Shown here one piece after another: positions 1 to 8,758 of a stretch of DNA of 64,000 nucleotides. The position numbers were made by a program, and so were the translations under genes. The DNA comes from Echinicola vietnamensis DSM 17526. GTDB lineage: Bacteria > Bacteroidota > Bacteroidia > Cytophagales > Cyclobacteriaceae. The first letter of the stretch is position 1. Every line of letters starts with the position of its first letter. Under the pieces are notes generated by a model that made no database searches, was not told the DNA's origin, and was given only the letters and a program-made list of their open reading frames with translations. The stretch is from positions 2,606,001-2,670,000 of the forward strand of contig NC_019904.1 of the NCBI RefSeq assembly GCF_000325705.1, read 5' to 3'.

Positions 1-1179
1 CTAAGTGATCTCTTGATTAATTTTCAGGAGTATATTGGAGATGAAATGAACCGAAATGGATACGGCCAAAAAACATTGGGGTTGCCATTAGATACTGCTA
101 ATAGCCGTGTGAAATTGATCACGATCTTTGGGACTGGAAACCAGGCTGACTATGGTTATGGAAGCGCAAGTACAATCATCAGTGAGATTAATGCTTACAA
201 AGCGATTCATCCCAGCGATTTCACAAGTCAACATACCTTGGTCATTTTGCCACAGAGGACAGATAATGGCAGTCAGCCCTTTTATGGTTATGGTAAATAT
301 TGTTTTGCTGTAGATAATCCAAATATCAGTGTTTTAGAGATACCAAGTACTTCTTCAAACTTAATCGCTGGAATGCTACATGAGCTTGGGCATGGATTAA
401 ACCTCGCACATAATAAGGCTATGGATAGTGATCAACAAACGTTGGGAACTTCCCTGATGGGGTCCGGTAACTATACATGGGGAAGGTCTGCGACTTTCAT
501 TCCGGCAGCGGATGCAGCTATATTAAATAGAAATCAAATATTCCAAACAACTCCGGTAGCAGATATCTATGGGGCTGCCTCTACTACATTGAATCCTGTG
601 ATTGATTATGACGAGGTAAATGATGTGATCGAATTGTCGGGCACATTTAGTAGTGATAAAGCAGTAAGCGATGTTCTTGTCTGGTTAGACCCTAATGTGA
701 ATGGAGAAGGATCCGGTGCCAATAGGGATTATAACTCAGTTTCTTGGGTTGCCAATAGGAATGGAAACAGCTTTGATGTAGATGTGGAGATGGATGAAAT
801 TCAAGATCACGGAGATTGGTCCTATGAGTTGAAAATCAAGCTTTTGATGGAGAATGGAACGATTAAAACCCACGGATACAGTTTTAGTTTTGTAAATGGA
901 GAATTCACATTACCGGAAGGGGTCGGGATCTATCAACACAGCAGCTACAATGGATGGGGAGTGACACTTGCGGAGGGTTCATATACAGCTTCAGACTTGG
1001 TAGCTCTCGGCGGTGTAGATAATGATATTAGTTCAATAAAGGTGCCTTTAGGATACAACGTCACCTTATATGATGGAGATAATTTTACCGGTAACGATTA
1101 TGAAGTGGGGCCAGGAAATATCAGCTTTCTATCTGGGTTTAACGATGTAGTGTCATCGATAGTGGTCACTAAGCAATAA
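1..1179 (+). CDS. Secreted metzincin-like zinc metalloprotease with C-terminal beta/gamma-crystallin domain (5' end missing)
   Basis: The reading frame is open at base 1, so the N-terminus and any signal peptide lie outside the window. The visible part holds HELGHGLNLAH (bases about 379-411), a HExxHxxxxxH zinc site, followed by SLMGSG, which fits the metzincin Met-turn. About 90 C-terminal residues (GVGIYQHSSYNGWGV onward, then VTLYDGDNFTG) look like two Greek-key motifs of a beta/gamma-crystallin domain, usually a calcium-binding or substrate-binding module in secreted enzymes. Role inferred: extracellular protein degradation. A strong hairpin terminator follows. The metalloprotease call is confident; the substrate is unknown. 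Confidence 0.8.
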   Translation, partial: LSDLLINFQEYIGDEMNRNGYGQKTLGLPLDTANSRVKLITIFGTGNQADYGYGSASTIISEINAYKAIHPSDFTSQHTLVILPQRTDNGSQPFYGYGKYCFAVDNPNISVLEIPSTSSNLIAGMLHELGHGLNLAHNKAMDSDQQTLGTSLMGSGNYTWGRSATFIPAADAAILNRNQIFQTTPVADIYGAASTTLNPVIDYDEVNDVIELSGTFSSDKAVSDVLVWLDPNVNGEGSGANRDYNSVSWVANRNGNSFDVDVEMDEIQDHGDWSYELKIKLLMENGTIKTHGYSFSFVNGEFTLPEGVGIYQHSSYNGWGVTLAEGSYTASDLVALGGVDNDISSIKVPLGYNVTLYDGDNFTGNDYEVGPGNISFLSGFNDVVSSIVVTKQ

Positions 1180-1207
1180 CTTCCATATTAGTAATTGAGA
1201 ATAAAAG

Positions 1208-1243
1208 AAAGTTATTGGGGAGCTTAGCCTCTCCAATAACTTT
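1208..1243 (+). terminator. Intrinsic terminator after the metalloprotease
   Basis: A 15-bp stem (AAAGTTATTGGGGAG / CTCTCCAATAACTTT, one G-T pair) with a 6-base loop runs into a short T tract. It sits 29 bases after the stop codon and separates the protease from the glycosidase pair. Confidence 0.8.
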
Positions 1244-1261
1244 TGTTAACTACCAGCACAA

Positions 1262-3376
1262 ATGATTAAAAGTACAGAATTCGCCTATTTTACACGGCGC
1301 GATAGCTTAGTATCGATCCTAAAGGGATTGATTTTTTTGGGTTGTTATTTGGCATCCCTATTGATGGCAACTGCCCAAAGCAGAAAAGAGATTGATTTTA
1401 ACCAAGCATGGCATTTCAAAAAAGGAGCCAATAATTATGCAAAGGATGTTGGTTTTGTGGGAGAGGAGTGGCTGGATATTTCTGTGCCCCATACTTTTAA
1501 TAAGGAAGATATGCAGTTGGGAAAGGATTTTTATACGGGAGACGGATTTTATAAAAAGCATTTTTTTGTACCGGATTCCCTTCGGGATAACCGCCTCTTT
1601 ATCCGGTTTGAGGGGGTCGGTTCAGTAGCGGAAGTGTATGTCAATGGGCGCTTTTTGGGGGAGCATAGAGGAAGTTTTGCAGCCTTTGCATACGAATTAA
1701 CTCATTCGGTAAACTATGGCGAAGAAAATATTATAATGGTCAAAGCCAACAACGAGGCACGACCTGATATAATCCCTGTCAACCATTTTTTATTTCCACT
1801 TTACGGAGGTATATACCGGCCAGTGTCGCTAATTGTTACCAATAAGGTAAATATCAAGGTCACAGATTATGCTTCACCCGGTATTTATATTCACCAAGAA
1901 GATGTGTCAGCCCAGAAAGCTACCGTAAAAGTAAAGGCCAAATTGGAAAACAGAGGAAAGGAACTCGTTACGGTAGATATGGTGGCGGAAGTTAAAGATG
2001 CAGAGGGAGTGCCAATCGAGACGATTTCCAAGCAAGTCTCCATTAGTCCACAAGGGGAAACGCTAGTAGAGCAGGAAGTCGTAATGAAAAATCCACGTCT
2101 ATGGCAGGGGGTGAAAGATCCATACCTCTATACCTTATCTACTAAATTATTGAAAGATGGCAAAACGCTTGATGAAGTCAAACAGCCCCTCGGTCTGAGA
2201 AAAGTAGAGGTAAGGGCAGGAGAAGGAGTGTTTTTAAACAATAAGGCCTATCCGATGTATGGCGTGACACGATATCAAGATCGATGGGGGTATGGTAATG
2301 CGTTAAGCCATGAGCAGCACTTAGAGGATATGATGTTGATCAAAGAGATTGGTGCTACGACTATCCGTTTAGCTCATTATCAACAAGCAGAGGATATTTA
2401 TGATTTGGCCGATAGCTTAGGTTTTTTGGTATGGGCAGAAATTCCATTTGTAAACAGGAGCTCAGGAGAGGAAGGGGATAATGCAAAACAGCAAATGACT
2501 GAGCTTGTTCGTCAAAATTTCAACCATCCGTCAATATACATATGGGGTATTCATAATGAAGTTTATTCGAACACTCCCGATGGTCACGTGGCGGTATTGT
2601 CCCGTCAATTAAATGATATCGCCAAGACCAATGACCCAGAGCGATTGACCGGTTCAGTGAGCGGCTATGGAGAGATGGAGCGTCCTGCCAACCTTTCAGG
2701 TGACGTCCAGGGAATGAATAGATATTACGGCTGGTATGAAGGGAAGATTGGTGATCTGGAGCAATGGGTGAAGGGTTTGGAGGAAAACTATCCTCATTAC
2801 AAGGTAATGTTGACAGAATATGGCGCAGATGGGAATATGGATCAAAGTGCAGAACACCTTCCGACGAAACGAAACCCTGTAAGTGGGGAGTTTTTTCCAG
2901 AAAATTACCAAACAGAAACCCATATCCAGCAGTGGGCAATCATAGAAGACCACCCTTATATCGTCGCCTCTTACCTGTGGAATATGTTTGAATTTGCCGT
3001 ACCCATGTGGAACCGGGGTGGAGTGAATGCGCGAAACTTAAAAGGACTAGTGACCTTTGATAGAAAACGGAAAAAAGACAGCTTCTACTGGTATAAAGCC
3101 AATTGGAACCCAGAACCAATGGTCTACTTGGCGAATCGGAGAGATTATAGAAGAACCGTGAGTAAAACGACAGTCCAGTTATTTACGAACCTTACAGCCG
3201 TAAAGTTAATGGTGAATGGAGAAGTGGTAGCTTCCGGTCGGGAAGGGGTAAACGATCACCATCGGGTATTTGATGTACAACTGAAAGTGGGAAAAAACTT
3301 TATTCAGGTAACTGGAACCAGTAAAGAAGGTGTTCAGCTTGAGGACAAGATGGAGTGGGTATTAACAGAGAATTAA
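1262..3376 (+). CDS. Glycoside hydrolase family 2 protein (beta-galactosidase-like)
   Basis: A 704-residue protein. A hydrophobic segment at about residues 20-38 ending in ATAQS suggests a signal peptide, so periplasmic or surface location. It shows the GH2 order: jelly-roll sugar-binding domain (WLDISVPHTF, residues about 70-190), an immunoglobulin-like domain, then the TIM barrel. The acid/base Glu is in WGIHNEVY (about Glu433) and the nucleophile in LTEYGADG (about Glu519). It is followed 19 bases later by a GH29 gene, so the two are probably co-transcribed and act on one galactose- and fucose-containing glycan (inference). GH2 also includes glucuronidases and mannosidases; a beta-galactosidase is my best guess from overall layout. 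Confidence 0.85.
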   Translation: MIKSTEFAYFTRRDSLVSILKGLIFLGCYLASLLMATAQSRKEIDFNQAWHFKKGANNYAKDVGFVGEEWLDISVPHTFNKEDMQLGKDFYTGDGFYKKHFFVPDSLRDNRLFIRFEGVGSVAEVYVNGRFLGEHRGSFAAFAYELTHSVNYGEENIIMVKANNEARPDIIPVNHFLFPLYGGIYRPVSLIVTNKVNIKVTDYASPGIYIHQEDVSAQKATVKVKAKLENRGKELVTVDMVAEVKDAEGVPIETISKQVSISPQGETLVEQEVVMKNPRLWQGVKDPYLYTLSTKLLKDGKTLDEVKQPLGLRKVEVRAGEGVFLNNKAYPMYGVTRYQDRWGYGNALSHEQHLEDMMLIKEIGATTIRLAHYQQAEDIYDLADSLGFLVWAEIPFVNRSSGEEGDNAKQQMTELVRQNFNHPSIYIWGIHNEVYSNTPDGHVAVLSRQLNDIAKTNDPERLTGSVSGYGEMERPANLSGDVQGMNRYYGWYEGKIGDLEQWVKGLEENYPHYKVMLTEYGADGNMDQSAEHLPTKRNPVSGEFFPENYQTETHIQQWAIIEDHPYIVASYLWNMFEFAVPMWNRGGVNARNLKGLVTFDRKRKKDSFYWYKANWNPEPMVYLANRRDYRRTVSKTTVQLFTNLTAVKLMVNGEVVASGREGVNDHHRVFDVQLKVGKNFIQVTGTSKEGVQLEDKMEWVLTEN

Positions 3377-3395
3377 CACAATAAATTAACTAATA

Positions 3396-4850
3396 ATGAT
3401 GAGAAAAATTTTATCAGGCATTCTAGTAGTATCGGCTTTGTTTCTAGGAAGAATAGCCTCTTCTACTGCTCAGGATATTCCCAATAATACGCCTCGAACT
3501 TCCCTGGCGTTAGCACATGGAGCTCACCGACTGGGGAAAAGAACTGACCCGATGATGGAGCGATGGCGGAATTATGGGTTAGGGCAATTTATCCATTGGG
3601 GTGTCTATGCTATCCCGGGAGGACAATGGAATGGAGCGAGTTATGGAGGCGCTGCAGAGTGGATCCGCTCTTGGAAAGGGATGCCAAAAGAAGCATATGA
3701 TAACCTTTACAAAGAGTTTGATCCGGAAAATTATGATCCCAGTGCTTTAGCAAAGCAGGCGAAGGAAATGGGAGCCAAATACATGATTATTACGACGAAA
3801 CATCACGATGGTTTTTGCCTTTGGCCGAGTGAATATACAGATTATGACGTAACCAACACGCCATATGGTAAGGATATCATTGGTCCGCTGGTGGAGGCGT
3901 ATGATGCGGAAGGCATTGATGTGTATTTGTATTTTTCTGTGATGGACTGGAATCATCCCGGATATAGGAGTGTGTTGGCTACTGAGGAGGATCGGTCTGC
4001 TTACGAAAGCTTCAAGGAGTTTACAAGAAACCAGTTGTTGGAATTATTGGAGCGGTACCCTACCACCAAAGGATTATGGTTTGATGGTACCTGGGATGAG
4101 GCCTGGAAGGAACAGGCAGAATTTGCCGATAATTTGGCGACTGAAATGCGTAAGAAGATCCCGGGCTTAATCATAGGCAGCCGTTTTCGTCCGGATGATT
4201 ATGGCAATCGTCATTTTGATAGCAATGGAGACTTGATGGGAGACTATGAACAAGGTTGGGAACGAAAGCTTCCCGAAACTTACGAAGACACCAATGGCAA
4301 TGATTGGGATTGTGTCATGACCATTCCGGAAAACCAATGGGGATATCATTCCGATTGGCGGGGGCATGTAAAAACCAGTTATGAATTGATCGAAATGTTG
4401 GTGAAGTCGGTATCGTTGGATGGGAATTTTGTCTTGAACTTTGGGCCAGATGCCAAGGGAGATATCCGGATGGAAGAAAAGAAGCTGGCAACAGAAATTG
4501 GTCAATGGATGAGCAAAAATAAGAGTGCCATATACAATTGTGGTCATATTGACTGGGAAAAGCAGGACTGGGGGTATTATACTCAAAACCGCGTGACAGG
4601 TGAGGTGAACATGGTGGTGTTTAACAAACCGATCAATAGTGTGCTGCGCATCAAGACCTCTTCAAAAATTTCGCTGCAAAAGATTTATGATCTCAATGAT
4701 GCCACAAAAATATATGATCCAGAGGAAATTTCTCAGGACGAATATATTATCCAGTTAGGGGATGAAGAACTGGCTGAGCCCAAGGTGATTGTGATCAAGT
4801 ACGATCATTCAAAAGGAGAAACGAAAGGGTATGAAAAGGCTAAGACCTGA
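3396..4850 (+). CDS. Alpha-L-fucosidase, glycoside hydrolase family 29
   Basis: A 484-residue protein with a signal peptide (hydrophobic residues 5-20, likely cleaved near SSTAQ). It carries the GH29 barrel: QFIHWGVYAIPGGQWNG near the start, TTKHHDGFCLWPS for fucose binding, and GLWFDGTWDEAW with the predicted nucleophile Asp230. It would hydrolyse terminal alpha-L-fucose from glycans in the periplasm. The length fits the family. It lies 19 bases after the GH2 gene and ends before a clear terminator at 4947, so the two form a small operon. The preferred linkage cannot be read from sequence. Confidence 0.92.
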   Translation: MMRKILSGILVVSALFLGRIASSTAQDIPNNTPRTSLALAHGAHRLGKRTDPMMERWRNYGLGQFIHWGVYAIPGGQWNGASYGGAAEWIRSWKGMPKEAYDNLYKEFDPENYDPSALAKQAKEMGAKYMIITTKHHDGFCLWPSEYTDYDVTNTPYGKDIIGPLVEAYDAEGIDVYLYFSVMDWNHPGYRSVLATEEDRSAYESFKEFTRNQLLELLERYPTTKGLWFDGTWDEAWKEQAEFADNLATEMRKKIPGLIIGSRFRPDDYGNRHFDSNGDLMGDYEQGWERKLPETYEDTNGNDWDCVMTIPENQWGYHSDWRGHVKTSYELIEMLVKSVSLDGNFVLNFGPDAKGDIRMEEKKLATEIGQWMSKNKSAIYNCGHIDWEKQDWGYYTQNRVTGEVNMVVFNKPINSVLRIKTSSKISLQKIYDLNDATKIYDPEEISQDEYIIQLGDEELAEPKVIVIKYDHSKGETKGYEKAKT

Positions 4851-4946
4851 TGATTTTTGAAAATAACTGAAATTATAACCATCGTATCTAGTGAAATCCG
4901 ACTTATGGATTTGTAGTACTGAATAAGTTTATTTAGCGAAAAATTT

Positions 4947-4972
4947 AAGCATGAATTTAACGATTCATGCTT
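4947..4972 (+). terminator. Intrinsic terminator after the GH2-GH29 pair
   Basis: A perfect 10-bp stem AAGCATGAAT / ATTCATGCTT with a 6-base loop, followed by T7. It lies about 100 bases after the fucosidase stop. Confidence 0.85.
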
Positions 4973-5021
4973 TTTTTGAATTTTTTTGTTAATAAATAAT
5001 AGTTTGGCAAGTTAAAACTAT

Positions 5022-5069
5022 TATATTTGCTATTGTGGATATTCTACAAAGTGTAGAGTTTTTCTACAC
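5022..5069 (+). promoter_or_regulatory. Bacteroidota -7 element (TATATTTG) with adjacent inverted repeat
   Basis: TATATTTG at 5022-5029 matches the TAnnTTTG -7 consensus of Bacteroidota. Just downstream, GTGTAGA (5051-5057) and TCTACAC (5063-5069) form an inverted repeat that could be an operator or a small 5'-UTR hairpin. No well-spaced -33 TTTG was found. The likely target is the small-protein cluster starting at 5164. Inference only. Confidence 0.4.
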
Positions 5070-5163
5070 ACATTCCACACTTTTATTGGAAGAATGTGCC
5101 TTCTAGGGCTGATTTCAGAAATGGCACGGGTTATGAACACCTAATTGTCAAATGAAACAGTAA

Positions 5164-5328
5164 ATGAATGAACTGAGGAGAAAGGTACTGTTGTTAGCCG
5201 TTTTGAGTGGTTTTATTTTGGTGGCCTTAATTGGGGTAACCGGAGTACAATTGAAAAAAGCGATAGGGGAGCAGCATCAAAAGCTTGCTTCTGTTAAGTC
5301 TAACAATAGTATAATGTATCAACCCTAG
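5164..5328 (+). CDS. Small single-pass membrane protein, unknown function
   Basis: A 54-residue frame starting MNELRRKV with one long hydrophobic segment (residues about 8-29) preceded by basic residues, then a polar tail rich in Lys, Gln and Ser. That is a typical N-in membrane anchor. It is followed 14 bases later by a lipoprotein gene and then by a related small secreted protein, so it may be the first gene of a small operon. I do not recognise a family. Coding status is supported by the sensible topology and the clean junction with the next gene, but it is short. Confidence 0.5.
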   Translation: MNELRRKVLLLAVLSGFILVALIGVTGVQLKKAIGEQHQKLASVKSNNSIMYQP

Positions 5329-5342
5329 ACTTAGATTGACCC

Positions 5343-5714
5343 ATGAAGTTGTTAACGTGTTTGAGTTTATTTGGAATGTTGCTGCTTGCATCATGTTCCA
5401 AAAATAGCGAGGAAGGGCAGTCCAATGACGATAAAGCTCATTCAGAAGAAGCAATGCCCGATATAGATGGGGTGAGTGAATTAAGAACGCCTTCAGGCGA
5501 TTCTCCTCAAAGGGATGAAATATCTAAGGCGGAACTTCCAGAAGAAGTGATTAATTTACTAGACGATGATTCATTGCTTTCCACGCTTCAGCTTAAGAAG
5601 GTTTATAAAGTGTTGGAGGATGGGGAAACATTCTATGACATTGCCTTCGAAACGGATGAGAAGGAGACGATGATGGTGTTGATAAGTGCAGACGGAGAAG
5701 TGTTAGCGAACTAA
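5343..5714 (+). CDS. Small lipoprotein, possibly PepSY-like
   Basis: A 123-residue protein with a lipobox (LLLASC, lipidated Cys18) and an acidic linker. The C-terminal region (residues about 60-123: ELPEEVINLL, then KKVYKVLEDGETFYDIAFETD) resembles the PepSY-like proteins of Bacteroidota and the next gene product. Both share the plan 'xLPxxxxxxI/L ... KAY/KVYxV ... G.xxYxxxF', so the two are likely paralogues. The role is unknown; PepSY-like proteins are thought to act in the envelope. The lipoprotein assignment is firm, the domain name is tentative. Confidence 0.65.
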   Translation: MKLLTCLSLFGMLLLASCSKNSEEGQSNDDKAHSEEAMPDIDGVSELRTPSGDSPQRDEISKAELPEEVINLLDDDSLLSTLQLKKVYKVLEDGETFYDIAFETDEKETMMVLISADGEVLAN

Positions 5715-5731
5715 ACCAACCCAAAATATAC

Positions 5732-6043
5732 ATGAAAAGAGTAGCTTTCATCATTGCAATGGGTGCTATGGTGTCCTTCGGAGTGAAAGCCTCTGAACCA
5801 TTATCGCCAGAAGGGCCGATAGTCCATTTACAAGACAGCATTGAAATTGCTCCTGAGGATTTGCCTCAAGCAATTAAAGATACGATAGACGAAAAGTCTG
5901 ACACAAAAGATTTAACCATTTCGAAAGCCTATCAGGTAACTGACAAAGAAGGAAATGTCATTTATAAGGTAAAGTTCGGAGTGGGTAGCCAAAGCATCGA
6001 AAGAAAATACGATGCCGAGGGAAAAATACTAGTAGAGGAGTAG
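5732..6043 (+). CDS. Small secreted protein, possibly PepSY-like
   Basis: A 103-residue protein with an N-terminal signal peptide (hydrophobic residues 4-18, likely cleavage near VKASE). The mature part has EDLPQAIKDTI, then ISKAYQVTDKEGNVIYKVKFGVG, similar in plan to the preceding lipoprotein. It lies 17 bases after that gene and before a terminator, so both are probably one transcript. No enzymatic motif is seen. Likely periplasmic; function unknown. Confidence 0.65.
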   Translation: MKRVAFIIAMGAMVSFGVKASEPLSPEGPIVHLQDSIEIAPEDLPQAIKDTIDEKSDTKDLTISKAYQVTDKEGNVIYKVKFGVGSQSIERKYDAEGKILVEE

Positions 6044-6065
6044 TAGTTTCTTTTTATTCATGACT

Positions 6066-6094
6066 AAAGCACTGATTCTTTGAATCGGTGCTTT
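6066..6094 (+). terminator. Intrinsic terminator of the small envelope-protein cluster
   Basis: A 13-bp stem AAAGCACTGATTC / GAATCGGTGCTTT (one G-T pair) with a 3-base loop, then a T-rich tract. It begins 22 bases after the preceding stop codon. Confidence 0.85.
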
Positions 6095-6202
6095 CTTATT
6101 TTATAGCCAAATTTTTTGGGATTAAAGCGGATCAAGAAGAAAAGATGGGGGTAACCTATTTCGATGGGTAAATATGTTCTTCACCACGTTTGGTTGCTAT
6201 TT

Positions 6203-6653
6203 GGCCACGGATGAACGCTGATAAACACAGATAGGAAGATTAAGGCATTGCAATTCCGTGGTGTTGTGTGTGATGTAACCTAGAAAGCTAGCCCCAAAGG
6301 GGCGGTACATTCATAGCCATGGGTGAAGCCCATGGTAAATTAACCCATTCAACGTTTTCCGCTTTAGCCGTATTGACCGCCCTATTCCCCACCACTTCCC
6401 GCTGAAACCCATTCGAGCGGATGGAGGAAAAGCATCGTTTTAGCGGTGTGAAATTTTCTTTTATAAGACCATATCGAAAATCATTCCCCCAGAAATATTG
6501 CTTGATCCATTAAAGCATCAAAAAAATGCCACAAAGGCACCGATCGGATGTTGTAATCTACATAGAAAGGAATTTATAATTGCTTTGGCTAAAACCCCGA
6601 TCTGTGTGTATCCATGTCCATCTGTGGCCCCTCAGAAATATTGTTTGATCCGT
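6203..6653. repeat. Repeat-rich non-coding region between the small-protein cluster and rlmB
   Basis: No convincing gene lies between 6095 and 6712. A roughly 28-base imperfect inverted pair is present: the segment at about 6203-6230 reads like the reverse complement of 6601-6628 (TCTGTGT.TATC..GT.CATC.GTGGCC). A 21-base direct repeat with two mismatches (CAGAAATATTG.TTGATCC.T) occurs at 6490-6510 and 6633-6653. The GC-rich tract at 6290-6340 (CCCCAAAGGGGCGG, then CCATGGGTGAAGCCCATGG) also contains short palindromes. These look like dispersed intergenic repeats; copy number in the genome cannot be judged here. Confidence 0.6.
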
Positions 6654-6712
6654 GATATGAAGTGGCGCCATATTAAAATCTTATGGCGAAATCCAATTCC
6701 TGAGAGTCGGTT

Positions 6713-7489
6713 TTACTTGGTGCGTTGTCGGATGATTTCATAAATTAATACGCCGCTGGCCACGGATACGTTTAGGCTTTCAATATTGCCGGCCATGGGA
6801 ATGCTGACAAATTCATCACTCAAGGCCATCAAGTCCTCGGAAATGCCGTCTTCTTCAGAGCCCATGATGATGGCAGTGGGTACGGTGAAATCCGCGTCAT
6901 ACATTTTTCGCTCAGTTTTTTCTGTACAACTGACGATGTTTAACCCCATTTTTTTGAGGTCTTTTACCATAAAGTGCAGGTTTTTGGCACGACAGACTGG
7001 TAAAAAATTAAGTGCCCCCGCAGAGGTTTTTACTGCATCAGAATTGATTTGTGCGGCCCCCTTTTCGGGAATAACGATGGCATGCACCCCTGCACATTCA
7101 GCTGTCCTGGCGATGGCCCCAAAGTTTCGCACATCGGTAATTCTGTCCAATACCAATACCAAGGGATCCACCCCTTTGGAAAAACACTCGGTGATGACAT
7201 TGTCTATGGAGGCGTATTGAATGGCGGACATATGGGCCACGACACCTTGGTGGTTTTTACGGGTGATGCGGTTCAGTTTTGCTTCTGGGACCCTCACCAC
7301 TGGTACACGTTCTTGTTTGGCTTGGCTGAGAAGTTCTTTGATCAGGTCATTGTTCAGCTCTTTGTTCACCAGGATTTTATCGATATCCTTTTGTGCATGG
7401 AGTGCTTCCATCACAGCTCTGGTGCCAAATATAAAATCCTTTTCGTGTGCTCCCTTTTCGATTAGAAAGCCATCTTTCCGCTTCTCCAT
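6713..7489 (-). CDS. rlmB: 23S rRNA (guanosine-2'-O)-methyltransferase, RlmB-type TrmH/SpoU family
   Basis: A 258-residue protein from the ATG at 7489; an upstream ATG at 7510 would add seven residues and overlap the previous gene further. The N-terminal substrate-binding part (IFGTRAVMEAL) resembles the L30e-like domain of RlmB. The C-terminal SPOUT domain shows all three motifs: NFGAIARTAECAG, IMGSEEDGIS and PMAGNIESLNVSVASGV. It would methylate the 2'-OH of a guanosine in 23S rRNA (G2251 in E. coli). The start overlaps the end of the GWxTD gene, so the two are probably translated from one message. Confidence 0.9.
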   Translation of the reverse strand: MEKRKDGFLIEKGAHEKDFIFGTRAVMEALHAQKDIDKILVNKELNNDLIKELLSQAKQERVPVVRVPEAKLNRITRKNHQGVVAHMSAIQYASIDNVITECFSKGVDPLVLVLDRITDVRNFGAIARTAECAGVHAIVIPEKGAAQINSDAVKTSAGALNFLPVCRAKNLHFMVKDLKKMGLNIVSCTEKTERKMYDADFTVPTAIIMGSEEDGISEDLMALSDEFVSIPMAGNIESLNVSVASGVLIYEIIRQRTK

Positions 7490-8709
7490 AATGTAATGCT
7501 TTGGAACCATTCAGGCTGGTATGACCTCGAGCGGTTCAACTTATAGTAATTTGGTGTGAATATATTCCTGATTCGAGCAAAGGTAAAGCTTATTTTTGAC
7601 TTGGAACCTATTTTGTCATAAATCCAGATTTCTTTATCCGCATCAAAAAACACACCGGTCGGTGGTCCCATGACCGTGTAGATCATCCCGCGATCTGTTT
7701 TCCAGCCTTCTTTAAAATCGGTAAAGAGAATATTGGCAAATTCAATTTGACGGAAATACTCACGAATGATGCCTTGGGCTTTTTCGGTGTCATGCGTCAG
7801 TTCTAGCCAATATTGATCCAAGGCTTTTTTCTTGTCTTCGGCAGCGCGTAGCGCTTCATGCTCATTTCTGGTAGAGATGTATACCAATTTGTCGATCATC
7901 TCATCATAAGTAGATACCCGAGGATAGGCGGCGTTGGTAGTTTTGACCATGAATCCCGTTTGTTCGGCCGTGTCGGTCTGGACAAAGTAATACCCTTCAT
8001 CTTCAAATGGCTGAGGGACATTGACCAAAAATTCTCCTTTATCGATGACCTGAATGTCCTTGGCCACAGGAGCTGGTCGCGTCTCCATGGGAGGAAGCGG
8101 GATTTCAAATGCACGTGGATAAAAATAATGATAGAGGTTCATGCTTTGGTCGCTCTTGAAGAGCAACGCTTCTCCTTTATTGATGTATGTTTGGTCAAAG
8201 GGAATGTCGTTATCGTAATAAGCACCAAAATTGGGGATGTCTGCAATAAACGGACTGATCAGGTCGGTGTGATAGACGTACTGGTCTCCTTGTCTGGTGT
8301 CCTTGCAAATGATTACGGCGTAGGCTTCATTTTGATCGGCTGGGATGGTGACGGATTTTTCAAAATAGAAATGCCGATCTGTATCTTTGGCTAAATCAGA
8401 TGCGGTAAGGGGGACGATGTTTTTTTCAGTGATTTCTTCTTCAAAGTCTTCCACCACGACATAGCTGAAAGTATAATCGTCAAAATTGGGGGCTTCCTCA
8501 ATTTTTTCCACCGGCATCTGCAATAAAAATTCCCGCTCTCCAGTTTTAAGAGGGATGATTTTTGGAGATATTCGCGAGTACCGCGAATAGCGAAGGCTTT
8601 GATTGATGTTTTTAAGATTGCTCTGTCCATGGACATCCCAGGCAGCAAGGCAAAAGATTAGTATGCTGCTAATAAACGTTAATTTTGTAGTCTTTGTCGT
8701 CGTCATCAT
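7462..8709 (-). CDS. GWxTD domain-containing secreted protein
   Basis: A 415-residue protein with an N-terminal signal peptide (residues about 9-28, ending near DVHGQ). The C-terminal region holds GWKTDRGMIYTVMGPP (GWKTD at residues 335-339), the signature of the GWxTD domain found mainly in Bacteroidota. The central part is beta-rich with no catalytic motif I recognise. The biochemical function of this family is not established. The 3' end overlaps rlmB by 28 bases, so both likely form one operon. Confidence 0.85.
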   Translation of the reverse strand: MMTTTKTTKLTFISSILIFCLAAWDVHGQSNLKNINQSLRYSRYSRISPKIIPLKTGEREFLLQMPVEKIEEAPNFDDYTFSYVVVEDFEEEITEKNIVPLTASDLAKDTDRHFYFEKSVTIPADQNEAYAVIICKDTRQGDQYVYHTDLISPFIADIPNFGAYYDNDIPFDQTYINKGEALLFKSDQSMNLYHYFYPRAFEIPLPPMETRPAPVAKDIQVIDKGEFLVNVPQPFEDEGYYFVQTDTAEQTGFMVKTTNAAYPRVSTYDEMIDKLVYISTRNEHEALRAAEDKKKALDQYWLELTHDTEKAQGIIREYFRQIEFANILFTDFKEGWKTDRGMIYTVMGPPTGVFFDADKEIWIYDKIGSKSKISFTFARIRNIFTPNYYKLNRSRSYQPEWFQSITLWRSGKMAF

Positions 8710-8729
8710 ACGGTTTTAAAAATTAACCT

Positions 8730-8737
8730 TATTTTTG
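8730..8737 (+). promoter_or_regulatory. Bacteroidota -7 promoter element upstream of the methyltransferase
   Basis: TATTTTTG fits TAnnTTTG and lies 21 bases before the ATG at 8759, in the divergent gap between the GWxTD gene and the methyltransferase. No good -33 match was found. Confidence 0.4.
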
Positions 8738-8758
8738 CTCAAAATAATAAAATTTTAA

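Noticed and set aside
2520..2953. Open frames on the minus strand within the GH2 gene
   Set aside because: They lie wholly opposite a well-supported GH2 gene, have no recognisable motifs, and carry low-complexity composition typical of antisense shadows.
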